A DNA stretch of 37,397 nucleotides. Source: Oligoflexia bacterium. Lineage in GTDB: Bacteria > Bdellovibrionota_B > Oligoflexia > Oligoflexales > JAGOVF01. Made by a program: the position numbers and the translations under genes. Shown here one piece after another: positions 1 through 8,423 of the stretch (position 1 is its first letter; the number at the start of each line of letters is the position of its first letter). The stretch spans positions 1 to 37,397 of the forward strand of contig JAUILP010000034.1 in NCBI GenBank assembly GCA_030432875.1. The letters are read 5' to 3'. The notes below the pieces were generated by a model. That model was not told the DNA's origin, made no database searches, and was given only the letters and a program-made list of their open reading frames with translations.

Positions 1-1
1 A

Positions 2-79
2 AGCATTGCTGAAGAGCCCATTGCGGGAAAACTGCTCGATGGGTTCTGTGGGGGCTTTCATGACGATGAAACGATCTAA
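2..79 (+). CDS. C-terminal tail of an upstream gene (partial)
   Basis: A frame open from the left edge runs 25 codons to a TAA at 77-79 and ends ...DGFCGGFHDDETI. It stops 27 bases before the next start and no other frame is as clean, so it is probably the end of a gene that begins outside the window. The tail is too short to assign a family. It could be chance, since 25 open codons is weak evidence by itself. Confidence 0.35.
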   Translation, partial: SIAEEPIAGKLLDGFCGGFHDDETI

Positions 80-106
80 AATTAACTTTAACTAGGAGTA
101 AAAATC

Positions 107-1174
107 ATGAATTCTACCCGACAAAAAATATTAACATTTGGGTATGGGATTCTAATTTTCTTAAGCCCTATTGGGTGTAAACACCAAATCAAACATGAAG
201 ATAATTCTCTTGTTAAATTGGGAGGGAATGTTACAGAGGTTCTTAATAACGGCCAAAAACATTATTCAAGTTTTGGATTTTTCCATTTATCTGAAAATGG
301 TTTTTTACCTTGCACCGGCAATAATTTAGGTAGGGGATTCATATTAACGACAGTGACTTGTCTTCAGGGTTTGTACCATTTAGATGACATTAATGGAAGA
401 TTTTATCCAGCAAATGATGAAGTTTTATTGACTCCGACTCTTTCCCACGAAATGTCTATTCTAGAATCGAAATATCGACATTATAACGAGCTTAAAATAG
501 GGGATGCTACGATTATCAATATCTATCTTCTTGCAGGAACGAGCCTAGAACCAGGAATTAATAATTCGCTAGTATATAATATCGCAATTGTTCAATTGGA
601 TGAACCATTAGATGAATTTATTGAAGTCGCTCAAATTTATCCTGATAGGAATTTTTCGGGCCCCATGGCCAAAGTGGTCGGTATGGGGTATGAGGGTCAG
701 TTAAATAATGAGCGTCGAAATTTTATATTGAATAAAACAGATTCAGCATTCCGATTACAAAGTGGAACGGTAGAAATTGAAACAATTAGAAAAACTGATC
801 CAGAATTAGAAAATTTAAGACCTTACTTCCCCCCGGATTCTTTCGAGGTTTTCTCAAATAATTTGGATTTATATTATATTTCAAGGGGACCTTCTTTTGG
901 CAAGTCTACTAATGCTGAGCTCTGGAAAGGAGATACTGGTGGGGGAATGAGAGATATAGAAAGCGACAAAATTGTAGCGCTTTTTGCTGACGCGGGCACC
1001 GGTTGGAAAGATGGAGCGGAAAATGTAGAAAATGCTTATGTATTCTATTATAAAGTTGCTCAGTATGCAGAACAAATTAATAATTTGGTAAGAGACTCAA
1101 CAATTCCGACTGGGTGGAATCGTTATCTTCTGAGAGGGGTTAACGGGTACGTACCGAGTCGTGACTTAAGATAA
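107..1174 (+). CDS. Trypsin-fold (S1-like) lipoprotein with degenerate catalytic triad
   Basis: A 355-residue exported protein with a hydrophobic N-terminus ending in SPIGC (Cys24), a possible lipoprotein signal with a non-ideal lipobox. The chymotrypsin-fold landmarks are recognisable but altered. The segment equivalent to TAAHC reads TTVTC (residues 81-85), so the catalytic His is Thr84, although the flanking cystine pair Cys69/Cys85 is kept. The NDIAL-equivalent reads YNIAI, so the Asp is Asn158. The GDSGGP-equivalent reads GDTGGG, so the Ser is Thr277. In active S1 peptidases all three are required, so this is probably a non-catalytic homolog with a binding or regulatory role. The start is supported by AGGAG nine bases upstream. 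It stands alone beside a transposase remnant. The fold call is by motif only. Confidence 0.7.
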   Translation: MNSTRQKILTFGYGILIFLSPIGCKHQIKHEDNSLVKLGGNVTEVLNNGQKHYSSFGFFHLSENGFLPCTGNNLGRGFILTTVTCLQGLYHLDDINGRFYPANDEVLLTPTLSHEMSILESKYRHYNELKIGDATIINIYLLAGTSLEPGINNSLVYNIAIVQLDEPLDEFIEVAQIYPDRNFSGPMAKVVGMGYEGQLNNERRNFILNKTDSAFRLQSGTVEIETIRKTDPELENLRPYFPPDSFEVFSNNLDLYYISRGPSFGKSTNAELWKGDTGGGMRDIESDKIVALFADAGTGWKDGAENVENAYVFYYKVAQYAEQINNLVRDSTIPTGWNRYLLRGVNGYVPSRDLR

Positions 1175-1227
1175 TCTATAGGTTTTCTCAATATTTTTAA
1201 TTTTGTGCGCTAAAGTTGTGATGCCAA

Positions 1228-1734
1228 TTAATTGCTATTGATCAAATTGTTAGAATATTCTTCAGGAGTATACGCACCAAGGTCAATGAGTTGAGACTCC
1301 CTGCGATGCTTAGGTTGTGCCCCCGGCGGCTCATAGTCTACATTATTATGTGTTAGGTAGCGCCTTACCCCGGCAGGATCAAAGACTGAGCAAACTGCGC
1401 GCATCTTTCCATCTGGATCCTCACATGTGGTGATGCCGATCTTAAGTGCTTTGGCAAGCATCTTTAACCAACTATAATTCTTAGGTTCTTCGTTGTTGTC
1501 ATAACCATCTTGGAACTGAAAACCTTTTTTTTGAGGTTTGAGAGTGATTTCCTCGCGATAAGGGGAGTTGGGAGCCAGCACCCGAGCCCAGCGTACTAAA
1601 TGTGACCTCGGTGGGGGTATGAGAGCCACTAACTTTTCAATAAACTCTTCGAAGGTGAAGAGTAAATGACAGGTGTCATCTGAATACGCGGTTTTTAGTC
1701 GCAATATTACCTTTCCATCTTTATTTTTTTTTGT
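1228..1734 (-). pseudogene. IS91-family transposase, C-terminal remnant
   Basis: The frame reads as the C-terminal region of IS91-type transposases. It has an R-L-K-T-x-Y-x-D-x-T-x-H-L-x-F-like opening, then F-I-x-K-L-x-A-L-I-P-P-P-R, then H-L-V-R-W-A-R-V-L-A-P-N-S, and near the end a degenerate version of the CxxCGG region (TTCEDPDGKMRAVC) before DPAGVRRYL. The frame is open back to a TAA at 1735-1737, but the only initiation codon near its start is a TTG at 1704 lying inside conserved family sequence. The whole N-terminal catalytic part is therefore missing. The last Cys pair of the zinc-binding region is also altered. This is a decayed mobile-element fragment, not a working gene. Confidence 0.72.
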
Positions 1735-2006
1735 TTAAAAACAAGGCAATTGAATTAAATCGAGAAACATTTGAGGGCCTTCACTGCAAGGTGATGAAGG
1801 AAATATGTTCGGTTGTCAACTTTTGCAAAAATTTAAAGCAGCAACAACTCGCCACGTTGCAATGGGATATTTGACGAACTTTCGATCAAATTAAAAGCGA
1901 TGCCTGGCGTTATCTTCTCGAAGTCGTAAAATTTTTACGCGAACCTATGTAATCAAGGCTGGCACAATTTAGGTTTATTTAACGATGAATTTAGGACTAA
2001 TACATA
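1735..2006. other. Gene-poor spacer with a degenerate plus-strand reading frame
   Basis: No intact gene is seen. A plus-strand frame is open from about 1735 to a TGA at 1872-1874 and continues in frame for 25 more codons to a TAA at 1950-1952; the second part reads like coding sequence (..SDAWRYLLEVVKFLREPM). One internal stop splits it, and no start codon or ribosome site supports it. Given the adjacent transposase remnant, it may be another decayed mobile-element gene. I cannot name the family. Confidence 0.25.
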
Positions 2007-2969
2007 TTACCAGGATGAAGAATTTCGTTCCGTTATTTTGATAGATTCATTTGTTGCGACATTATTAAAAAAGCGAATCTTTGCAATTTTTTCAAGTTTA
2101 TCTATGGGCATAATATGTCTTTCTATATTGACAAGATTATCTTTGGGGCAGACATCTCCCTTTAAATTTGCCTCATTTTTAACTAAATCTTCACAGTTTT
2201 TATTTAGTTTACTATCTCCATAGTTTTGCTTTCTATGATCTGTATTTTCTATGACAAACCCAATTGTTTCCATTTTTTCCTCGTCATTAATATGAACAAC
2301 TATTTTATAATATGCCGTAGGTACCGGAATATCATGGTTGATAGTAGGAAAGTTTTCAGAGGTATAATCAGCAAATATTGGCCCCGTATAGACTAATACC
2401 GGGCCAATTTTGTTACTTAACTGCCTAATATATTCCTCAAGATTTTTCCATAAATCACGATTAAATCCGCTGCCTACTTGTGGAAGAATATTACTAGTAT
2501 AAAACGACACTTTAATTGCTTCTCTGCCGTATGCGGCAAAGTCTTTAGCTGCAGCCAAATGTCCCCGATCATAGCCTGAGTTAGTATATTCATAACTAAG
2601 TGTTTGGCAATACTTTGGCAGCGTTGGATCTGGTGTAAAGCTGAATTTTCGTTCATACTGATCATCTTCTTCTTGGTCTATTGGGGCCACTATATGGCTA
2701 ATCCATCGAGCTGCTTTGATTTTACAATCGATATCTCCAAGATAATAGCCGTGATCAATAGAAACCTTGTAGGCATCGTCGAGCTCTTCACTATTTTTCA
2801 CTAAAGGACGACCAATAATTTCGTTTATTCTGTTGAGGTAAGATTTTGGTTCAAATGATGCGACATGTTTACTCGCTAGTAAATCATTCTTTTGAAGTGA
2901 TGGTGATGAACAATGTAAGGCACTGGAAATGACAATGGTGGTGATAAAAAAGCGACTAAGCTTTACCAT
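2007..2969 (-). CDS. Secreted DNA/RNA non-specific endonuclease (NUC1/EndA-like)
   Basis: A 320-residue protein with an N-terminal signal peptide (hydrophobic to about residue 19; Cys20 follows His, so a lipobox is doubtful). The beta-beta-alpha metal endonuclease core is clear. It contains the DRGH catalytic motif (residues 134-137, general base His137) followed by LAAAKDF, then SNILPQ (159-164) and FNRDLWKNLE (169-178), which contains the Asn expected to bind the metal ion and a conserved Glu. Such enzymes hydrolyse single- and double-stranded nucleic acid, usually outside the cytoplasm for nutrition or DNA processing. The start is an ATG with AGGGAGAT upstream. A 30-bp interrupted inverted repeat (2984-3013) lies just before the gene. 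It is monocistronic, with a 166-base gap from the helicase gene upstream. Confidence 0.87.
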   Translation of the reverse strand: MVKLSRFFITTIVISSALHCSSPSLQKNDLLASKHVASFEPKSYLNRINEIIGRPLVKNSEELDDAYKVSIDHGYYLGDIDCKIKAARWISHIVAPIDQEEDDQYERKFSFTPDPTLPKYCQTLSYEYTNSGYDRGHLAAAKDFAAYGREAIKVSFYTSNILPQVGSGFNRDLWKNLEEYIRQLSNKIGPVLVYTGPIFADYTSENFPTINHDIPVPTAYYKIVVHINDEEKMETIGFVIENTDHRKQNYGDSKLNKNCEDLVKNEANLKGDVCPKDNLVNIERHIMPIDKLEKIAKIRFFNNVATNESIKITERNSSSW

Positions 2970-2983
2970 GATAGATCTCCCTA

Positions 2984-3013
2984 TTCAATTTTTGACCTGT
3001 TGGTCAGATTGAA
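2984..3013. promoter_or_regulatory. Interrupted inverted repeat before the nuclease gene
   Basis: Arms TTCAAT..TGACC and GGTCA..ATTGAA (plus strand) are separated by TGTT. Six plus five base pairs are interrupted by small internal loops. It lies 15 bases upstream of the nuclease start codon, so it could be a repressor operator or a leader hairpin near the ribosome site. There is no experimental or family evidence for either role. Confidence 0.4.
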
Positions 3014-3084
3014 AAAATTGTGCCGAGAGAGCATCACTTTGATTTTAATCGAAAAGTTATAAATAAGGGCCGTGATAAGTTGTC

Positions 3085-3099
3085 GGCGTCATTGACGCC
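3085..3099 (-). other. Small hairpin downstream of the helicase gene
   Basis: GGCGTC-ATT-GACGCC forms a perfect 6-bp stem with a 3-nt loop 37 bases past the helicase stop codon. No T-run follows on the minus strand, so it is not a standard intrinsic terminator. It may slow or stabilise the mRNA 3' end. Confidence 0.3.
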
Positions 3100-3135
3100 T
3101 GACAAAATAATAAACAAAAAATTTAAAAAATATTT

Positions 3136-5484
3136 CTATATCGGTAGACCTATAGGCGGGCGTAGGATAAATTCACGAAGTAATCGCGCATTTTGTGAGG
3201 TCTCGCCGAGACCTGCAACATATATAGATTGTAAATAAGTGGCGACGCGACCAATTAGTGCCATCATATCACCTTGGGAAAAAGAATCTTGTGTGAAGCT
3301 TAAGGTGAGTTTTAACCAGTCATCTCCAAGCGCCCAGGCCCTAAAAACGGCGCCAGCATCAGGATTAAATTCACGTGGCGCGGGATAGCGTCTGCGACCA
3401 AATGGCGGGTCATAAACATCACCAAACAGTTCATAAGGGTACAGTCTTGTAAATTCTTTTTCTAGTTCATCGCTATCAATAGGAAAGCGGTAGCCTCCAG
3501 TGCGTATGTTTTTAAAGCGGGGGAATGTCAAAGCGGCCATTATTTCGCCGGTTTCTACTAAGTTTTTGCTATTCATGGTGCCTTGTTCAATAAGTTTGGC
3601 GATAAGTAGGCCACCATTTTGGGGAAAAAAACGAGCTAATTCTCCAAATCGCGTAAGCCCCTCCTCCTTGTTGAGGCAACCGATATGGTGTAAATGCTCA
3701 TGCAGTAGGACTAGTTCCCCTTGCCTTTTTGCTTTCATAAAGTCATGGCACTGAGGCTTAAAAGTGCAAGTTTTGCATAGGGACTCTTGCTTAAATTTAT
3801 AAGCGGTTGCTTCGGCAACAGGAGATTTGCAGGGTGTTTTTTCAACTTGCAAACGTTTTTTTACCCGTTTTAGGCTTATTATGGTGAGATCTTTTTCTGG
3901 TTCAAAAAATTTGGCAAGAGAATCGCGATAAAAATGTTCGATCTCTCCTAAGGAAAAACCGCGACTACGTAGTCCCAAAAAAGTCGTGGGATCACAACGT
4001 AGCTGCGAATGTACAGGTTTTCGTTTGATACCGGACATTTTTTGCAAATAGAAGGGATTCAGCCAGCAACAAAAACCTGCTACGTCACGCCCTCTGCGCC
4101 CAGCTCTCCCCGTCATTTGCAATATTTCAGAGGCATCGTAAGGAACAAACCCAGCTTCGCTTGGCCGTTTGAAATCACTGATAACGGTAGATCTTACAGC
4201 GAAATTGATTCCCAGAGAAAGTCCCATGGTAGCAACACAAAAATCAAGCGCCCCTTCTTTTACTAAATATTCGACACTGAGCCTCGCGGGAGCTGCTAAG
4301 CCAGAATGATGATAAGCGATGCCTTTACGGATGATACTTTGACGCAGGTGCTGTGGTAGAAACCCCGCAGCGTTAAAGCGTTCTTCAATGATGCTCAGCT
4401 TCTCTGAAATTAGTTTTTGCTCTGCTGCTGGCTTGTCTGGATAAATACTGGTTATGGTCGCAGCTAGATCTTCGCAAACCAGGCGTTGGGCTGCATAAAC
4501 AATACATGGCGTTAGATTAATAGTTTTTAGCTTTATTACGCGAGCAGCTATGCCGTCGAGGCTTAGTGGATTTAAATGGCGCTCACTAGGGTAAAGAAAT
4601 TTTTTGGGCAGCTCTTCAGCGAGTAGCCACTCTGACCCCACAAAAACCATATCTTTAAGAGGGACAGGGCGTTCTGTAACTTGTATGAGTGCAGCACCTC
4701 GTGGCGCTTTTATTTTTTCCAGCCATTTTTGAAAATGTTCTGGGTTGCCAACAGAAGCCGATAGCATCAAAATTTGGGTATTGGGTGAAGATAAAACAAG
4801 CGCTTCTTCCCAGGCGCTTCCGCGAGAGCTATCTTGAATAAAATGATATTCATCAAATATGGCAAGAGATCTGTTGAGATCGGGCTCAACCCCAATAAGG
4901 CTGTTGCGGTACGATTCCAAAGTCGCAACAATTAAAGGGGCATTGAGGTTTTCTTTATGATCTCCCGTAGATATTCCAACATTTTCATGCCCAAATAGTT
5001 CTCTAAATTCTCTAACTTTATCATTAGCAAGGCTCTTAACTGGACAGGTGTAACAGGCTCTAAAATGAGGATCCTTGATATGATGAGCAATAAAATATTC
5101 GACAACCCGAGTTTTACCCGCGGTTGTGGGAGCGTCAACGATAATATTATCACCCTTTAGAAGAGCATCTATGGCTTGTTTTTGCCATTGATCAAGCACG
5201 AATTCTTTGCTATCTCCTGTCATGTCTTCGACAATATATGTGGTCTTTCCGGTGATATTTTCATTGGGTGATTGTAATAAAATTTCTTCAACACGATTTT
5301 GACTCGATTCGAGGAGTTTACTATCGACTCGTGTCCGCGCATTTTTCTGCCGCGCATTATCCTTGAACGTTCTTTTTTGAGGAGAGTTAGAAGTCCGTTC
5401 TTTTTTGTCGGAAGGGGTGCGATGGGAAGAGGCTATACCAATTTTTGATTTTTTCTTAGGACCTTTTGATCGGGGACGGGTCAT
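3136..5484 (-). CDS. Ski2-like DExH-box helicase
   Basis: A 782-residue superfamily 2 helicase. Residues 1-60 are basic and low-complexity, probably disordered. The core has motif I DAPTTAGKT (117-125), motif II DEYH (211-214), motif III SAS (242-244), a YHHSGL segment (391-396), a GLSLGINF segment (421-428), and motif VI QMTGRAGRRGRD (456-467). The DEYH and ASVGNPEHF-type segments and the GRAGRRGRD ending are typical of the Ski2/Mtr4 branch, which unwinds RNA. After the core comes a possible metal or Fe-S site with Cys552, Cys570, Cys573 and Cys579 (CKTC...QC). The ATG follows directly on the coaE stop codon (TAG-ATG), implying co-transcription and translational coupling. Substrate and partners are unknown; a role in RNA turnover is inferred from the family. 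Confidence 0.85.
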   Translation of the reverse strand: MTRPRSKGPKKKSKIGIASSHRTPSDKKERTSNSPQKRTFKDNARQKNARTRVDSKLLESSQNRVEEILLQSPNENITGKTTYIVEDMTGDSKEFVLDQWQKQAIDALLKGDNIIVDAPTTAGKTRVVEYFIAHHIKDPHFRACYTCPVKSLANDKVREFRELFGHENVGISTGDHKENLNAPLIVATLESYRNSLIGVEPDLNRSLAIFDEYHFIQDSSRGSAWEEALVLSSPNTQILMLSASVGNPEHFQKWLEKIKAPRGAALIQVTERPVPLKDMVFVGSEWLLAEELPKKFLYPSERHLNPLSLDGIAARVIKLKTINLTPCIVYAAQRLVCEDLAATITSIYPDKPAAEQKLISEKLSIIEERFNAAGFLPQHLRQSIIRKGIAYHHSGLAAPARLSVEYLVKEGALDFCVATMGLSLGINFAVRSTVISDFKRPSEAGFVPYDASEILQMTGRAGRRGRDVAGFCCWLNPFYLQKMSGIKRKPVHSQLRCDPTTFLGLRSRGFSLGEIEHFYRDSLAKFFEPEKDLTIISLKRVKKRLQVEKTPCKSPVAEATAYKFKQESLCKTCTFKPQCHDFMKAKRQGELVLLHEHLHHIGCLNKEEGLTRFGELARFFPQNGGLLIAKLIEQGTMNSKNLVETGEIMAALTFPRFKNIRTGGYRFPIDSDELEKEFTRLYPYELFGDVYDPPFGRRRYPAPREFNPDAGAVFRAWALGDDWLKLTLSFTQDSFSQGDMMALIGRVATYLQSIYVAGLGETSQNARLLREFILRPPIGLPI

Positions 5485-6147
5485 CTAAGTTCCTTTTTTT
5501 TGTAGTGAATTAATAGCTTTATTAAGATAGAAGTCAATTTGCTCTTCTAATTGTGCGTAGGAGCAATCGCTATCAATAATAATTGAGGCGAGTTTTTTTC
5601 GCTCAGTACGGGGCATTTGCGCTGCAATCGCATTTAACGCTGATTTTTCACTGATGTGATCGCGTTTCGTGAGCCTTTCAATTTGCACATTTTCAGGGCA
5701 GTCAATCAGCCAGACTTCTTTAAATTCCTGTCCTAATTTCTTTTCAAAAATAAGTGCTGCGGCATAAAACCAAATGCTTGGATGGTGGTCATCATAAAAA
5801 TTCTCAACCAGGGTTTTATGGACGGTTTGTATCTTTGGGTGAATAATACCTTCAAGTATTATTTTTTCGCGAGAATCGTTGAAAATGAGCTCTCTTAAAT
5901 AAGCTCTATTTATTGCTCCCGACTCAAAAAATGCCTTATCGCCAAAGTGTGCTTTGATTTCTTGATAACCATTAGTTCCCGGAAGTACGACTTGTTTCGA
6001 GAGGTCATCAGCATCGACTATCAAAAAACCTTTTTGACTAAGATACTGGCATACTGTCGATTTTCCAGAGGCAATGCCTCCTGATATGGCAATAGCTAAT
6101 TTTTTTTTAAGTAGATTAAAAGTCCCATCATCCATGTTAAATTCCAC
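5485..6147 (-). CDS. coaE: Dephospho-CoA kinase
   Basis: Catalyses the last step of coenzyme A synthesis, ATP-dependent phosphorylation of the 3'-hydroxyl of dephospho-CoA, in the cytosol. The P-loop GGIASGKST is at residues 23-31 and is followed by IVDADDLSKQV, the conserved Asp-Ala-Asp region of CoaE. Later landmarks are LIDCPENVQIERLTKRD and a C-terminal IIIDSD stretch typical of the family. Length (220 aa) is close to the E. coli enzyme (about 206). The longest frame starts with GTG at 6147; an ATG four codons in (6135) is an equally plausible start, and neither has a strong ribosome site. It is the first gene of a two-gene unit with the helicase, which begins at the next base. Confidence 0.93.
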   Translation of the reverse strand: MEFNMDDGTFNLLKKKLAIAISGGIASGKSTVCQYLSQKGFLIVDADDLSKQVVLPGTNGYQEIKAHFGDKAFFESGAINRAYLRELIFNDSREKIILEGIIHPKIQTVHKTLVENFYDDHHPSIWFYAAALIFEKKLGQEFKEVWLIDCPENVQIERLTKRDHISEKSALNAIAAQMPRTERKKLASIIIDSDCSYAQLEEQIDFYLNKAINSLQKKGT

Positions 6148-6256
6148 AGCGTTAATTTCTCAAGTCAGAGTATGGTAACTTATGCAGAGTGATTTATTTA
6201 AAAATAGGCTCACTAAAATAAATTCTGTCTCAACATAATAGGGTTCATAAAATATA

Positions 6257-8422
6257 TCATCTTATGGTATAGCCAACATTGAACAGAAGCAATTCTCTGT
6301 TTTTTCCTTTACTATTGTAATCATGAAAGGGGTTTATGGAAAGGCTAAGCTTGACTTGCGGAGAAATATGCATGGTGTTTTCACTTGGATACAAATAGCT
6401 GAGTTTAATATGCCCATCCAGGTTTGTTGTTGCTTGTAAGCCCGGCTGCTGCAAGCTATCTTCTGAATATCTTTTGTTTGGTTGGGTCTGCGCAGGGTAA
6501 ACAAATGCAGATACAACATTAGCGACCCATAGTCCGCCAAAAATTCCGAGCATCATCTGAGAGTTTGATTTTAAGGTGTTTCTATATGCTTTGCTTTCAC
6601 TCACGTAATTATCTAATTCTGCTTGTGCGGTTTGACGCTGTGTTTCATCTGAAAGAGTACTGATTTCCTGGGTTCTGCGATCAATAGTCTTATTAACCTC
6701 ATCGATAAAAATTGTCTCCTTGGAAGAAAAGTCATAGCTTAGGTAAATAGCAGCAAGTTGACTGGCTGTGAATAAGGAGCCGAGAGTATATTGTTGACCG
6801 ACCCACTGGGGTAGGCCAAAGGGCATAAATTTAATAAAAGTCGGCACAGTATTATGGCCGCGGTTTTGGGGCTTTTTTCTTTTATTCTTTGTATTATTTT
6901 CCGAATACAGTGCGTCAACAGAACTTGGATTCATTTGCATCTCTGGTTCAGGTCGTGGCTGGGCGACATAGGGGGCGCTCTGTGTCGGAGGAAGCTGCGG
7001 CGAATCAATAGCGGCAGGTGGAATCACATATCCTTGTTGAACAGGTGGTTGCTGGATATAGCCACCATAACTAGGTTGTTGGTATGGGTTAGGCGCAACG
7101 CCATAGCCGGGGTAAGGTGCTGCGTATCCCGGAGCTGGCATCGGAGCATAGCCATAAGGCTGCGGTACCATCGTACCCGGAGTGGCATACGGTGTGACTG
7201 GCGCGGCATAATAAGGTTGTTGCTGGGGTATAGGCTGAACCGGCCTATTCGCTTTAGCAACATCTTGAGCAAACTCGTCTGCTACCGTACTACGAGCCGG
7301 AGCATTTCTGGGTGGTGGCTCTCCCTTGGGTTTCGGCTTAGGAGGTTTTGCCTTAGTGGTTCCTTCAAACATGCTATCGCTGATATTTTTTTGAGGGTGC
7401 TTTGCCACCTTTTTTTGCGGTGGGTTTGCTTCTGGTTTTATATCCTTTTTAGACACCACAGCCCTGGGTTTTTCAGCGAGCGGCTTGGGTGGCGGCGGTT
7501 TCACAATCTTATTGAGCTGAACTGCTGTGGACAAGGTTTGCCCTAAACCAATTTTCACTCTCTGCATGACACTCACATATCCAGCTTTGCTAATGTAAAC
7601 GGTAAAAATCCCGGGATCTACTTCAAGGCTTTCTCCCGATTTCCCGACGACAATGCCGTCTATGGTTATAGAAGCATCCGGCTGATTAGCGTTGACGATT
7701 AAGATGGTTTTTTTCGGTAATGCTTTTCGAGGGGGTGTCTCTTGATGTTGGGCTGAAGGTTTCAACTTATTGCTTTTCTGTGATAAGCGGGGCTGCGTTT
7801 TTTGTTTGTATGAATTTCTGCTGGTTTTTGCTTGGGCGGGAGTCTTTAGTGCTTTTGCTGCGGCCTTTTGGGTAGCAGGTAACGGTGATTTAAAACTCGC
7901 CTTTTTCGTAGAATTATTTCTACCCCTTTCTGGATTCCGAGAAGGTGTCTTTGCTGAAAAGCTCGTTTTGGCATCGGGTGAAGGGTGTCGCGCTTGGCTC
8001 GTTTTGCCTGCGCTATTTTTGTGTTTAGATAGCGCCGCGATTTTAAAAATGGATCTATTATCCTGCCAAAAATTTTTGTAACCTGAGTCTTTTGCAAGCT
8101 GAGGGTCAAGAGTGTTATGGTCATTCAGTTTAAAAGCTCGTTGAACTTGGTCCCCGGCACCTTTTAAATCTCGTTGTTTATATTTACTAAAACTTATCCA
8201 GTTGGCAATATTTGCTTTTTCACTAGATGAGGCCGCACTGCCATACATTCTATAGAGCGTTTTTTCTGCCGCCGCATAGTTGCCTGAAGAGATCAGTTTT
8301 TTAACTTGAGTCATATTTGCAAATAGGCTTGAACTGAATGTAAGAATACCAAAAAGCATTACCACCACCGCTTTGAAGTGATAGATTATCTGGGTGCGAT
8401 TTTTGGTAGCCGTTATTTGCAT
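6257..8422 (-). CDS. PEGA-domain envelope protein with proline-rich linker
   Basis: A 721-residue exported protein. A signal peptide covers residues 1-35 (cut near LFA-NM). A helical, TPR-like repeat region follows (36-130), then a basic Ser/Thr/Lys-rich linker, then a PEGA domain (about 238-306, with ASITIDGIVVGKSGESLEV and KAGYV). After that comes a long Pro/Tyr/Gln-rich segment (about 307-500). The C-terminal part holds two hydrophobic stretches flanking a coiled-coil-like helix, resembling small membrane domains found with PEGA proteins. PEGA domains are beta-sandwich surface modules often encoded beside Ser/Thr kinases. Here the ATG lies one base after the kinase stop (TGA-C-ATG), so the two are translationally coupled. 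A function in cell-envelope sensing or anchoring is inferred from this pairing. Confidence 0.75.
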   Translation of the reverse strand: MQITATKNRTQIIYHFKAVVVMLFGILTFSSSLFANMTQVKKLISSGNYAAAEKTLYRMYGSAASSSEKANIANWISFSKYKQRDLKGAGDQVQRAFKLNDHNTLDPQLAKDSGYKNFWQDNRSIFKIAALSKHKNSAGKTSQARHPSPDAKTSFSAKTPSRNPERGRNNSTKKASFKSPLPATQKAAAKALKTPAQAKTSRNSYKQKTQPRLSQKSNKLKPSAQHQETPPRKALPKKTILIVNANQPDASITIDGIVVGKSGESLEVDPGIFTVYISKAGYVSVMQRVKIGLGQTLSTAVQLNKIVKPPPPKPLAEKPRAVVSKKDIKPEANPPQKKVAKHPQKNISDSMFEGTTKAKPPKPKPKGEPPPRNAPARSTVADEFAQDVAKANRPVQPIPQQQPYYAAPVTPYATPGTMVPQPYGYAPMPAPGYAAPYPGYGVAPNPYQQPSYGGYIQQPPVQQGYVIPPAAIDSPQLPPTQSAPYVAQPRPEPEMQMNPSSVDALYSENNTKNKRKKPQNRGHNTVPTFIKFMPFGLPQWVGQQYTLGSLFTASQLAAIYLSYDFSSKETIFIDEVNKTIDRRTQEISTLSDETQRQTAQAELDNYVSESKAYRNTLKSNSQMMLGIFGGLWVANVVSAFVYPAQTQPNKRYSEDSLQQPGLQATTNLDGHIKLSYLYPSENTMHISPQVKLSLSINPFHDYNSKGKNRELLLFNVGYTIR

Positions 8423-8423
8423 G

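Noticed and set aside
3020-3238. A 72-codon plus-strand frame overlapping the helicase 3' end
   Set aside because: Its second half is antisense to the well-supported helicase; no family resemblance.
6854-7546. A 230-codon plus-strand frame antisense to the PEGA gene
   Set aside because: Its Arg/Trp/Leu-rich composition is the mirror of the proline-rich coding strand; no ribosome site or motif.
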